This document shows positions 55,437 to 64,000 of a stretch of 64,000 bases of DNA, one piece after another (the stretch's first letter is position 1; every line of letters starts with the position of its first letter). The stretch is from Rhodocollybia butyracea. Its lineage: Eukaryota > Basidiomycota > Agaricomycetes > Agaricales > Omphalotaceae. The stretch lies in the NCBI GenBank assembly GCA_015501585.1, contig JADNRY010000318.1, forward strand, positions 1 through 64,000, written 5' to 3'. The position numbers and the translations under genes were made by a program. The notes beneath the pieces were generated by a model, which was not told where the DNA came from, made no database searches, and saw only the letters and a list, made by a program, of their open reading frames with translations.

Positions 55437-57571
55437 TTATCATGGAAGGAGAGATGTACATTTATCTCCAGATGCCCGTATCTTGGAACATTGAAAGGAG
55501 TTAAAGGAAGACTCTTCTAACCGTTTCGTTGGTTCCGCCCAATTCTCCAATGACACTGATGATGAAGTTCACAATAATCTCGACCCCTTGGCTTACATGC
55601 TAGAATCTTTCCAGATAGCCGACGACAATGACAAAATCCATATTGATGAGGAGATTGTGGTCAATGTCATAGCCTTGAACAATGCCGTTGTCAGTGACAA
55701 CAGCGTCAACCACGACACTGGAGCTTCCTGACACATCTTTCATGAGTGTTCACTCTTCCATGATTATGTTCCTTTTAATCCACCACTCACTGTCTCGGGT
55801 TTTGGATCCAATTTGACAGCAGCAGCTGTTGGTAAAGGAAAAATTGTCCTCAATGCAACTCACAACAATTCTTCTCGTGTCTTCTCTCTTTCAAATGTCT
55901 TGCATATTCCTACTGCAAGATGCAATCTCATCTCTGGGTCAAGATTAGACAGAAAAGGTGTACGCACCACTACCAGAGACAACAACATTGTCTACTTCAC
56001 TTCCGCTGGTGAGGCTTTTGCTGGCGGAAGTATCTCCAATTAAACCGTCTCCAGATCACAACCCAACCTCCTCGCAATCAGATCTGATGGTATCTATGGT
56101 ACCATCAACTGCCGTGCTCTTCGGCCCAGGTACCGAGTCTGAAGAATTGAGGAAGGTGGGTTTTACCACCATCTAATGGGCCACATAGACGTTAAAGGCC
56201 TGAGGAGCGCGACAACTGGACTTCCTCCGGACGTCAACAGCATCAGAGTCGAGCACTGTCGAATCTGCGCCCTCGCCAACATTAAACGGCTGAAATTCCC
56301 AAAAAAAATCCTTCAACCGCGCTACTTGCCCTCTCTTCTGCATTCATTCCAACATCTGTGGCCCCTTTCCAGCTGGATACAGGGGTTTTTGCTACTTCAT
56401 CACCTTCATAGACAACTGTAGTCGTTTCATTGTTGTCTTCTTCTTAAAACAAAAATCTGAAGCTCTTAAATCATTTATTCTATTTTGCACTGCTGCCAAG
56501 AAACAACTTGGGTACAAAATTATCTTCCTGCATGTTGACAACACCAGCGAGCTTGTTGAGGGTCAATTCAAACAATACTGCGAAACTGAAGGAATTACCT
56601 ACAAAAAAACAGTCCTGGATGCTTCCCCACAGAACAGTGTTGCAGAATGAACAAACCAAATCTTAGAACGAATGTCGCAAGCTATGCTCATTGATTCACA
56701 GATGATGGCTTGGTTCTGGCCATTCACAACACAAACTAGTGCTCATATTAAAAACAGAGTACCTCACACCTCCTTATCCCATATCACACCTTTTCAAGGC
56801 TGGTTCAAAAAACAACCAGACCTCTCTCATCTTAGACCCTTTGGTGCTCTCGTAACTGCACGGAAGTCTAACTCAGATGAAATTGGAAAGATGGAACCTC
56901 GAGGGGAAGAAGGTTGATTTGTCGGATACGCAAAAGACCCCAAGGGTTACCTCATATGGTTTCCCACTTCAAAGTCAGTCTGACCTCGACGTGACATAGA
57001 CTTTCATGGCTTCCCGAGTCATCTACCATCTCCGCCTCTATCAGACATCCTCTGGGATGATCTGACTATAGACACTATCTCAAAACAAGTACGTGTTTCT
57101 TCAGTGGTTGATATACACAATGTTAACCTGTATCACAGGCTTTATCACGACACTGCTGCCTTGGATGATTTGTTCAAAAGCAATTGTTTTAATCTCAAGT
57201 GCATAGTTATCCATTACTAAGGGACTAATTCTAACCTGTTTACAGGCCGTCCCTGGACTCTAACACCTCTGATACGTCAATAACTGACCAAACTCACAAG
57301 TGTGTATTGATCCTAACTTTGAAACTTATGCCCTAACACCATCACAGTGCTGAAATTGAAATGTCTGATGGTACTACCCATGTCAAACCTCATCACAGTA
57401 CTCAACCAAGACATCTACCTGCTCAATACCATGTTGACCTCCTCACAGAATCCACCATCAAGGGGGGCACAACACTATCTTACTTGACCTCCTGAATTCT
57501 ACTCATGACAAAGAAATAGAAGTTGAGTGCACCACCGATGACCTCTCTCCATTGACAAAAGCGTTCATAGC
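55437..57571 (+). pseudogene. copia protease and integrase region (decayed)
   Basis: The protease motif NHDTGAS (D-T-G) lies near 55710 and is followed immediately by a TGA. VLHIPTARCNLISGSRLDR, the GAG-pre-integrase zinc motif (HxxMGHIDV...CRICALANIKRLKFPK, about 56170-56310) and integrase-core pieces (HVDNTSELVEGQFKQYC, VLDASPQNSVAE then TGA, LERMSQAMLI, PFGALVTARKS) follow in order. Frame changes and stops occur every few hundred bases. From 57240 to 57571 only scraps remain up to the solo LTR. Confidence 0.8.
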
Positions 57572-57764
57572 TGTTATGACCCAGATCTAAATCCTTTACA
57601 CCCAATCTTTTTTCTTCTGTAACCAACTATGAACACTATCATTAATACTTCTACTTAACATTTTACATTCATTAGTTATTCAACACCATTTGGGTTAATG
57701 CTGCACACATTCTTCCAGAACACCAGAATGATCTTTAACAGTCACTGCGCAGTCTGCACAGTCA

Positions 57765-58089
57765 TGACATCATTCTAGCTCCACAACTATGATGTCATCT
57801 TGCTACTCCACAATCATGATGTCATTCCATTGCTCCGCAGTTATGATATCACATCACTGCTCCACAGCTATGACATCATTGCATAGCCTCTTTACACCAA
57901 TGACTCAATATCAGTCATTGCACAGCCAGATATCTGAGTCAACTACGGTTCCGCATACATGACTCAATATTAGTCATTGCGCAGCATTACATAGTCAGAC
58001 TGACTCATCCGCAGTATTTCCGCAGTTATGACTCAAATCTAGTCATTCCGCAGCATTTCTTAACTAGTACACATTGCACAGTATATAAG
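57765..58089 (+). promoter_or_regulatory. LTR enhancer-promoter: CRE-like and AP-1/Gcn4-type sites with TATA box
   Basis: TGACATCAT or its complement occurs about four times (57765, 57790, 57817, 57871). The perfect Gcn4/AP-1 site TGACTCA/TGAGTCA occurs five times (57901, 57935, 57960, 58001, 58029), in degenerate tandem units with GCTCCACAG or CGCAGC linkers. TATATAAG follows at 58082-58089. Site clustering ahead of a TATA box is what a stress-responsive LTR promoter would look like. Binding by bZIP factors is inferred. Confidence 0.65.
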
Positions 58090-58189
58090 TAGTCTAGATT
58101 TACCAATGTACGTTACATGTATTATTTTTCTTAAATCCAAACCCCCACTTGTTTGCTGTTATCACTTGTGTGAATCACCAGACCAACTC

Positions 58190-58503
58190 ATTGTATCTTG
58201 TTGAGCTATCTCCAAGCTACAATACACATTTATACATCTTGTTGAGCTAACTCCAAGTTGTATCCACTAACATTCACCTGTTGAGCTATCTCCTAGTGAA
58301 TACTTCTTCAATTGCCACTTGTTGAGCTATCTCCGAGTTGCAACTTCCTATTACTTGTTGAGCTATCTCCGAGTATTAGACACCACACTCACTACTACTT
58401 GTTGAGCCATCTCCGAGTATTAGTTCTGATTCATATTACTGCTTGTTGAGCCATCTCTGAGGGTAATCTTATTATTATTTGTCGAGCTATCTCCAAATAA
58501 TAA
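58190..58503 (+). repeat. array of eight hairpins with a conserved loop and covarying stems
   Basis: Eight units each have the 12-nt segment TTGAGC(T/C)ATCTC (one A and one C variant) flanked by about 10-nt arms that pair with each other. Loop starts are about 58201, 58242, 58281, 58322, 58358, 58402, 58446 and 58482. Arms differ between units but stay complementary: ATTGTATCTTG/CAAGCTACAAT in unit 1, ATACATCTTG/CAAGTTGTAT in unit 2, ATTCAC/GTGAAT in unit 3, CTATTACTTG/CGAGTATTAG in unit 5, TTATTATTTG/CAAATAATAA (perfect) in unit 8. Spacers between units are short and unrelated. The array lies about 100 bp downstream of the LTR TATA box, so it would be transcribed. Confidence 0.85.
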
Positions 58504-58697
58504 CTTCTGTGAGTTTCGTATTACAAACTAGTTACTAACTTTACTTGAGCCTAGTTGTTTGAGTATATATTTTTTGCCTAGCGGTTTCATCAAACGGAAA
58601 GGCTTGCTCTATAATCTCCATTAATTTCTCTTATCATTGTTACCACCGAGTTACGTACTGTGAAGGTTTGGACGAGACTATTGATCGAGTCATAACA

Positions 58698-58870
58698 ATA
58701 GCTACTGAATCCACTTTTGTGGGAAGCACTTTGGAACATTCCATAGACGACATCCACGAAAAGGATCCTGAAACCATTGAACATGCAAAATCTTCCATAT
58801 ATTGGTCACACTGGTTGTCTGCCATCTATGAAGAGTTAGAGTCTCTTAATGCGAAAGGCATTATTAGGCC
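58698..58870 (+). pseudogene. copia reverse transcriptase, N-terminal start
   Basis: The frame reads ATESTFVGSTLEHSIDDIH, EKDPETIEHAKSSIYW and SHWLSAIYEELESLNAKG, the usual sequence before the catalytic part of copia RT. It stops matching at about 58861, where the composite insertion begins. The RT resumes at 62791, with about 30 residues missing. Confidence 0.8.
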
Positions 58871-60675
58871 TAAAATCGGCCTAAGGCGTGTAACCATACA
58901 TTTTGACATTTTGTATGTGTTATACAATGCAATAAGAGAGTTATATGGAGCCCGAGCGTGATAGCTGTTGCCGAGGCAAAGAACTTAACAATAATACTCA
59001 GCGAGCCATGAAGGTACACCCACAAGCATAGCCTAGAGCCAAGCTAGCGAGGATACCTGGGCTGCCCGGAGATGTAACACTAGATTGCCAATCTAGTTAT
59101 ACCCAAGAGTGTATACTCTCTAAACTACAGGACATCTCAAAGTGGGATAAGTACTAAGCCAATGTGTTACTCAAGGGAAGGAATTATGAGGGAAGGCATC
59201 CCTTGCACTAAGACCCCCAACGAGCTATGTTAAGATGTGGACTTTACAGTCCGTAACAATGGACCAGAACAAACCCAAGGAAACCGTAGAGGTCTATTCA
59301 TGGCACCGGTCGTAACCGTGAGGACAGTAGAAACATGCTTAGCAGTCCTACAGAAAGCTACGCGCCGGGATAGCCTTGGCAAATTGAAACCTTTGATCTT
59401 AGAAATCATACATGGGAGGTCTTATCCGTTAAAGCCGACTATCGGGAATCACTTGTACGTACTCAGTGCAGTTGCTCAAGGCTATCATAAGTGGTGTCAT
59501 TGGAAAGCTAGACAACAGGCCTTCTCAAGAGAATGTTAATCACACTCAGGATGGACAGAACTATCCGAGGAATAGAATGAAACTCCCCCAAGGGGAACCG
59601 GGCAGTGAGTGATCATGAAGCATAAAGGTACTCCTGAAACCTTGCTCGGATCAAACCACTTTAAAAACTATGTTAATCCTCACGAAATCATATCTTACCT
59701 CTGATATATACCCAAGAATGGACTATTTCTTTATCATGTGTACCATATATAGGCTGGAGTTTCCTTTACAAGCCAGATTCCTCTGTTCCACTCTCTTTCC
59801 ATCTCTCTCCGTATCTGTTTCATCTATTTTTCGTATTAAACTCTCTCCACTCAGTATATAAGCCAGACATATTTATTCAATAAGACAAGTTTCTTGCCCT
59901 CGACTTGACTGCTAAGACCAGTGCTCCGTAGAATGTCCCCACGGGATCAGTAGCATGACACCTCCTGACTTGGTTATCTTAAGAAAGTAATAAACTTCAT
60001 GCGCTTCGCAAAGCCCATTTATATCTTGATCAAATTTAAGTGTCTAGAGTTCTCTCGAACTCCAGATCAACTCAAATCTAGTTGCTTCCTTAGAGGGGAT
60101 GGCTTCTAGTAAGGGATTATTTGGCTCCAGAGTGAGGGTTCCTTAGTTGACTTCTTCACGAAGTTAGACGAGCCACTAAGATTGTGGTACGGGTTCCTAG
60201 TGATTAAGTTCACTCACAATATCGTAGCTTGGCCCAGAGTTTGGTCAAGGACTTTACGGCGTCACAGCAGCTAGTGCCAGAGTTTGCCTAGGGTTGTTGA
60301 CAAACCTCAAGATTACTATTCTAGCTAGAGCCAGAGTTTGCCTAGGAGAATCTTAGTTTCATTGTATTGGTTTTGGTTTTGGTTAATTGATTTGGACATA
60401 CACACCTGGTTCCCCTATACACTCGTACACCCCAACTAGGCTTCTCTTGACTTAGTTCTAAGAGTTGTCTAAGCTTAGTTACCCACGTTAGCGCTACAGT
60501 CTTGAACCTGGAGCAGTCGCGCACATACATCCGATATTACAAGACTTTCCCTCGGGGAATCTCTGACAACCCACCCTCGCTCCCTTACATATCAATAGTC
60601 TGGTTAGGTGTGGTAGTGTTTTTGTTAGGTTGTTTTATAGCACCTTTCGCATACCTACACATAAATACCCAAATA
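58871..60675. other. LTR-like insertion, unresolved
   Basis: TGTAACCATAC at 58889 could be the left end of an LTR. A TATA box (TATATAAGCC, about 59855) followed by AATAAGACAAG at about 59880 supports promoter-type LTR sequence. TGACTTGGTTATC and repeated GAGTTTGCCTAGG (about 60281 and 60333) mark the later part. GGTTTT repeats lie at about 60365-60383. A 100-codon frame (59237..59539) is unassigned. I could not find matching right ends or a target duplication. Confidence 0.45.
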
Positions 60676-60720
60676 TTGAGTCAGGATATTTGCGAAGAAA
60701 CTGACCTCCATGGACAAATG
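60676..60720 (-). pseudogene. 45-bp fragment of the SRPK-like kinase gene
   Basis: TGAGTCAGGATATTTG, then GAAGAAAC and GACCTCCATGGACAA, match 15590-15634 of the kinase pseudogene (exon end plus intron start around the VVHG|DLYLKN splice) with two or three differences. It directly abuts the truncated copia LTR. Confidence 0.8.
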
Positions 60721-61208
60721 AATAATGTATCATAAGTCAACATACCTGGTACAGAGAGAGAGTCAATAGGGGCTCCTCTCTGGACCAGGATGATAAATCA
60801 CCTGAATAAGTAATCAACCCTTTCGGGTTAAGGCGCTTAGTCAATCTCTAACACCCCCCCTTGACTAGTGTTGAGGCCAAGAAGTTTTACCCATTGTTTA
60901 TGCAGAGTCTGATGTAGTGGCTTGGTAAATATATCTGCGACATTTTCTTTGTTTGAAACGTACACAACATCAACAAGACGTTTGGGGATGCAATCTCGAA
61001 TGGAGATGTGCTTCATCTTGCTGTGAGCATGGGGGTCGTGAGTGCACGCGATTGTTCCTTGATTGTTGCAGAATATGGTTGTCAGTAGAGATTGAGGGAA
61101 TCCGAGTTTGGTGAATAAATTTCGGAACCATAGAATGTCTCTGGTGCAGTGTGTCATAGCTAGACATTCTGCTTCACATGAAGATAGAGCAATGACTGAT
61201 TGTTGTTT
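60718..61208 (-). mobile_element. inverted copia 3' end: truncated LTR, polypurine tract, RNase H
   Basis: On the minus strand, RNase H (SVIALSSCEAECLAMTHC, IFCNNQGTIACTHDPHAH, HISIRDCIPKRLVDVVYVSN, FTKPLHQTLHKQWVKLLG) leads to the polypurine tract AAGGGGGGG (60854-60862) and then the LTR start TGTTAGAGATTGAC at 60853. The LTR is cut off at about 60718. The rest of its RNase H lies at 62691-62790, beyond the nested LTR element. The coding part is almost identical to the plus-strand copy at 63670-64000. Confidence 0.88.
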
Positions 61209-62690
61209 TGTAACGCCTACGGCACGTTCATTGCCATTAGCGCCAATATTACATAATTAGTCTACTCTTATCCTCGTACCACATACTCGTTTCGGTCTAT
61301 TTCTCTAATAGAATGAGATCTTGCTCATGGTCTGAGGCATTAAGAGTCAGGGCTCTTACACTTTTTTGAGCAACCTTGTCCTGAATAGGACTATTACAGC
61401 AATATGACCACACAACAGCACAACTCAAGCCATGACTCTGTCATGGCTCTGGCTTACTCTTTTCTTTCTCAAATCCTTTCTATGTTCCCTCATGATCCTC
61501 TCTCACACATCTCTGGGATCCTGGACTTCTCCTCCCAGGGAATTCAACAGCTGCTAGTCAACTTTAAGCAGCTCTGGGAACATCATGGTCTTTCAGTGGC
61601 TGGTAGGAATTTGGCAGAGGCAGTGGTGCAGGATTCAACATTAAGATGTTGCTGGGCAGTGAAGGAAGAAGGTTTCCAGGCAGAGGTCTGTTTTCAGATG
61701 ATAGAGTCTATTAAGAGACTGGGAGAAGAGTTTGGGATGGAACTGTCCAAATCTCACACACCACCTCCTGCTCTGAGTTCTCCATCACCTTTGACCGCTC
61801 CTACTGCCTCATCACCAACTCCCACACTCGCTTCGAATGCGTCAGACACGTCGAAATCATCTCCACATGCTCTGACATTGGTTTCACCATCCAAACCCAC
61901 TCCCCCTTCACTTCAACTCCAACCAACCTCAGAGTTTGCACGGGAGGTGGCTGAACTGCGGAAAGCAGGCCGGAAACTCGAAGTATTCATGGATAAACAT
62001 GTCACGGGGCTTGAACACACAGCTGGAGCACCGCCAGCTCATGTTCATCTCTCAAACACTCCAACCGAGTGTACACCTGTGCCTTATGTTGCCCCTGTGA
62101 CTGCCGTTCCACCAACAGGCCTTCGTAAACGTGTCAAACACAACATGTATGGTGCGTTTGGTTCGCTCTTGCTTCGTTCAAGTTGTTGCCCATCCCAATC
62201 TTGTACACTCATGCCATCACCTTCACCCACTGAAACTCCCCATCACCATATTTGTGCTCCAATCAATGCTCCCATTCATGGCGCTGGAGATCTACTGTCT
62301 CCAATGTGCCACCACCATCTCAATCTGGACTTAGTGTCAGCATCCAGAGAATCCGGCGATTTTCACAGGACACTTTCTCTTCTTCTGCACTTATGGAAAT
62401 TGCCAGCGTACTACATCGTACGTTACCTATTAGATGACTGTATGTTTCTCTTTGTTATGTTTTCCCTTTTCCATCTTTCTCTTTTGTTTTTTTTTTTTTT
62501 GGGTAAGATGGACCTGTGGGGTCAATCTAGGGGGCATGTGTAACGCCTACGGCATGTTCATTGCCATTAGCGCCGATATTACATAATTAGTCTACTCTTC
62601 TCCTCGTACCACATACTTGTTTCGGTCTATTTCTCTAATAGAACGAGATCTTGCTCATGGTCTGAGGCATTAAGAGTCAGGGCTCTTACA
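61209..62690 (+). mobile_element. complete small LTR element (1482 bp) with its own ORF
   Basis: Two 152-bp LTRs (61209-61360 and 62539-62690; TGTAACGCC...GGGCTCTTACA) differ at about five positions. TGTTT at 61204-61208 and 62691-62695 is the 5-bp target duplication. The purine-rich AGGGGGCATG precedes the 3' LTR. The internal region encodes one ORF but no protease, RT or integrase, so the element must be mobilised in trans, like TRIM elements. It interrupts the RNase H gene of the inverted copia fragment. A solo LTR of the same family lies at 26862-27013. Confidence 0.92.
61404..62543 (+). CDS. ORF of the small LTR element (unknown, Gag-like position)
   Basis: A 379-codon frame starts MTTQQHNSSHDSVMALAYSF and fills nearly the whole internal region, ending 5 bp inside the 3' LTR. 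The first about 110 residues are predicted helical (FSSQGIQQLLVNFKQLWEHH, FQMIESIKRLGEEFGMEL). The middle is a long Pro/Ser/Thr-rich stretch, and a hydrophobic segment near the end (FVMFSLFHLSLLFFFFLG) derives partly from a T-run. I recognise no domain. Its position suggests a structural (Gag-like) protein, but that is inference. Confidence 0.6.
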   Translation: MTTQQHNSSHDSVMALAYSFLSQILSMFPHDPLSHISGILDFSSQGIQQLLVNFKQLWEHHGLSVAGRNLAEAVVQDSTLRCCWAVKEEGFQAEVCFQMIESIKRLGEEFGMELSKSHTPPPALSSPSPLTAPTASSPTPTLASNASDTSKSSPHALTLVSPSKPTPPSLQLQPTSEFAREVAELRKAGRKLEVFMDKHVTGLEHTAGAPPAHVHLSNTPTECTPVPYVAPVTAVPPTGLRKRVKHNMYGAFGSLLLRSSCCPSQSCTLMPSPSPTETPHHHICAPINAPIHGAGDLLSPMCHHHLNLDLVSASRESGDFHRTLSLLLHLWKLPAYYIVRYLLDDCMFLFVMFSLFHLSLLFFFFLGKMDLWGQSRGHV

Positions 62691-62790
62691 TGTTTGGAAC
62701 TCCATGAGATTGGGGAACCGTTCATAATGATAACAGATCCAGAAACTGATTTCCGTTCATTGCCCATTCCCCAATCTGAATCTGACAGCT
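62691..62790 (-). mobile_element. remaining part of the inverted copia RNase H fragment
   Basis: The minus strand reads SDSDWGMGNERKSVSGSVII and MNGSPISWSSKQ, continuing directly into the piece at 61208 once the nested LTR element is removed. At about 62790 it abuts plus-strand RT sequence head to head, a clean inversion breakpoint. Confidence 0.88.
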
Positions 62791-64000
62791 TGCCTCGTTG
62801 CCAAAGGCTTCACCCAAATACCGGGTCAAGACTTTAATCACACATTTGCTCCCGTTGCTCAATGGGAATCTATCAGAATGGTCCTCGCTCTTGTCGCAGA
62901 ACAAGACTGGGTTATGACAAATAGATGTTAAAACAGCTTATCTTAATGGTCCTCTGGATGAGGAAATCTACCTCCGCAAACCATCCATTGTTGGTTCTGG
63001 CTACTGGAGACTGAGAAAAGGCCTATACAGTTTGAAACAATCCAGTCATCAATGGTATCTTGAACTGCACAAGAAGTTAACATCTATTGGCTTCATTAGA
63101 ACTGAATCCGATTGGAGCATTTATTACCGAAACTGTGGAACTGACAAATCTGTCTTGGCTACTAGCTTTGACGATATGCTGATTGGATCGAACTCCACTA
63201 GAGAATCAGATTCAGTCATAGACGAGCTTGCCTCACTTTTTGATATCACTGACAACGGTGAACCCAACTTCCATCTCGGCTGCAGAATCATGTGCGACAG
63301 GGAAAACTGCACAATTCATCTTGACCAAAGCATGTACACTCAATCTATTCTTCAGGAATTCAACTTCAAAAACTGTAACTCAGTAGCAATGCCTATGGAT
63401 CCAGGCTGTTGCCTCTTCCCAGACACAAAAGAGCTCACTCCAGAGGAAACTGCTAAAGTTAACTCTTTCCCTTACACTGCCATCGTCGGAAAATCAATGT
63501 ATCTGTCCACTTGCTCTCATCCGGATATCTCATACACTGTCTGCGAGTTAGCATGTTTCATGTCCAATTACGGACTCTCACACATCACCGCTGCTAAACA
63601 TTTACTGCATCACCTCAAAGGCACTATTACATATGGTATCTGGCTTGGAAGAAAGAATCCTACTTATCCCCTCATTCGAGCACTGTCAGATTCAGATTGG
63701 GGAATGGGCAATGAACGGAAATCAGTTTCTGGATCTGTTATCATTATGAACGGTTCCCCAATCTCATGGAGTTCCAAACAACAATCAGTCATTGCTCTAT
63801 CTTCATGTGAAGCAGAATGTCTAGCTATGACACACTGCACCAGAGACGTTCTATGGTTCCGAAATTTATTCACCAAACTCGGATTCCCTCAATCTCTACT
63901 GACAACCATATTCTGCAACAATCAAGGAACAATCGCGTGCACTCACGACCCCCATGCTCACAGCAAGATGAAGCACATCTCCATTCGAGATTGCATCCCC
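62791..64000 (+). pseudogene. copia reverse transcriptase and RNase H (partial)
   Basis: Starting at LVAKGFTQIPGQDFNHTFAP the frame continues VAQWESIRMVLALVAEQDW. It shifts by one base at about 62922, then reads DVKTAYLNGPLDEEIYLRKP, GLYSLKQSSHQWY and SFDDMLIGSNS, where other copia elements have YVDD. IVGKSMYLSTCSHPDISY and the RNase H region DSDWGMGNERKSVSGS to HISIRDCIP follow. The second frame stays open to the window end. Apart from the early shift and the altered YVDD motif it is well preserved. Confidence 0.85.

Larger units (their letters stand above)
57572..58697. mobile_element. solo LTR of a different retroelement (1126 bp)
   Basis: The ends TGTTATGAC and GTCATAACA are perfect 9-bp inverted termini of the TG...CA type. 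ATAGC at 57567-57571 and ATAGC at 58698-58702 form the 5-bp target duplication. Excising it and one ATAGC restores the copia reading frame. No coding sequence inside. The left third holds repeated CRE- and AP-1-like motifs and a TATA box, the right third an array of eight hairpins, so promoter (U3) and leader (R-U5) parts can be distinguished. The length and the absence of an internal region suggest LTR-LTR recombination. Confidence 0.9.
54094..64000 (+). mobile_element. Ty1/copia retrotransposon, nested and interrupted, runs off the window
   Basis: Order on the plus strand: 5' LTR (54094-54296), primer-binding site (54297), gag (54369..55436), protease and integrase (55437-57571), a 1.1-kb solo LTR insertion (57572-58697), the start of RT (58698-58870), a 3.9-kb composite insertion, then RT/RNase H (62791 to the window end). 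Removing the solo LTR joins LTKAFIA to TESTFVGST in frame, which shows that one element spans the insertion. Pol has several stops, so the copy is dead. The 3' LTR is beyond the window. Confidence 0.85.

Noticed and set aside
58190..58503. CRISPR-like direct-repeat array
   Set aside because: The repeated core is a short hairpin loop, the flanking parts are self-complementary rather than unique spacers, there are no cas genes, and the host is a eukaryote.
58889..60589. A second large solo LTR with TGTAA...TTACA ends
   Set aside because: The candidate ends are only 5 bp and no matching target duplication flanks them, so the element boundaries stay unresolved.

Overview
This is nuclear DNA of a filamentous fungus, most likely an agaricomycete basidiomycete. 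The genes have many very short (about 47-60 bp) GT-AG introns. There is an expanded F-box family with the conserved stretch TLAEIFVQCLP, an SRPK-like kinase pseudogene, multi-pass membrane-protein pseudogenes, and Ty1/copia, CACTA-like and small LTR elements. I cannot name the species from the sequence. Coordinates of spliced genes are outer limits; exon limits that I worked out by hand are in the evidence text.

Layout. 0-8 kb is repeat-rich: the 3' end of an unknown gene, a 1.28-kb CACTA-like element with a TCA target duplication, a decayed tandem pair of membrane-protein genes and tRNA-like repeats. 8.3-14.4 kb is a normal gene region on the minus strand: a 2-oxoglutarate/Fe(II) dioxygenase, the SSU-processome protein Utp7, a CACTA-type MITE with about 320-bp terminal inverted repeats, and an NAD(P)-binding protein. 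14.5-19 kb holds a three-way-junction palindrome, a kinase pseudogene and remnants of a secreted Ser/Thr-rich protein gene. 19.3-22.8 kb is Utp21 (WDR36), a second SSU-processome WD40 protein, whose frame is interrupted by at least six single-base shifts although every splice site is intact. 23.4-38.2 kb is an array of five F-box genes on the minus strand (one intact, one 5'-damaged, three broken), with HRI1-like sequences and a solo LTR between copies. The array lies directly downstream of SKP1, whose product binds F-box domains. Three of the array units carry a decayed copy of the last exons of SKP1, so the array seems to have grown by duplicating a block that included the SKP1 tail.

38.5-45.8 kb is compact housekeeping sequence: SKP1, mitochondrial ribosomal protein bL27, a DUF3074-like protein, a glutamine-synthetase-family protein in 15 exons (with 9- and 11-nt microexons and a GC-AG intron), a WD40 protein, and a Tim17/22/23-like membrane protein with another GC-AG intron. 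46.9-51 kb has a broken copy of the Tim-like gene and, in inverted orientation, a sixth and intact F-box gene with the same HRI1-like flank. 51.6-53.6 kb is a cytochrome P450.

From 54.1 kb to the window end is one decaying Ty1/copia element on the plus strand, with a half-tRNA-type primer site, gag, protease/integrase and RT/RNase H. It is split by a 1126-bp solo LTR (target duplication ATAGC) and by a 3.9-kb composite insertion. That insertion contains a 45-bp piece of the kinase gene, an inverted copy of the copia 3' end, and a complete 1482-bp LTR element with its own 379-codon ORF (target duplication TGTTT).

The most unusual feature is in the solo LTR, downstream of its TATA box: eight consecutive hairpins (58190-58503) that share a nearly invariant 12-nt loop while their stems differ in sequence yet stay self-complementary.
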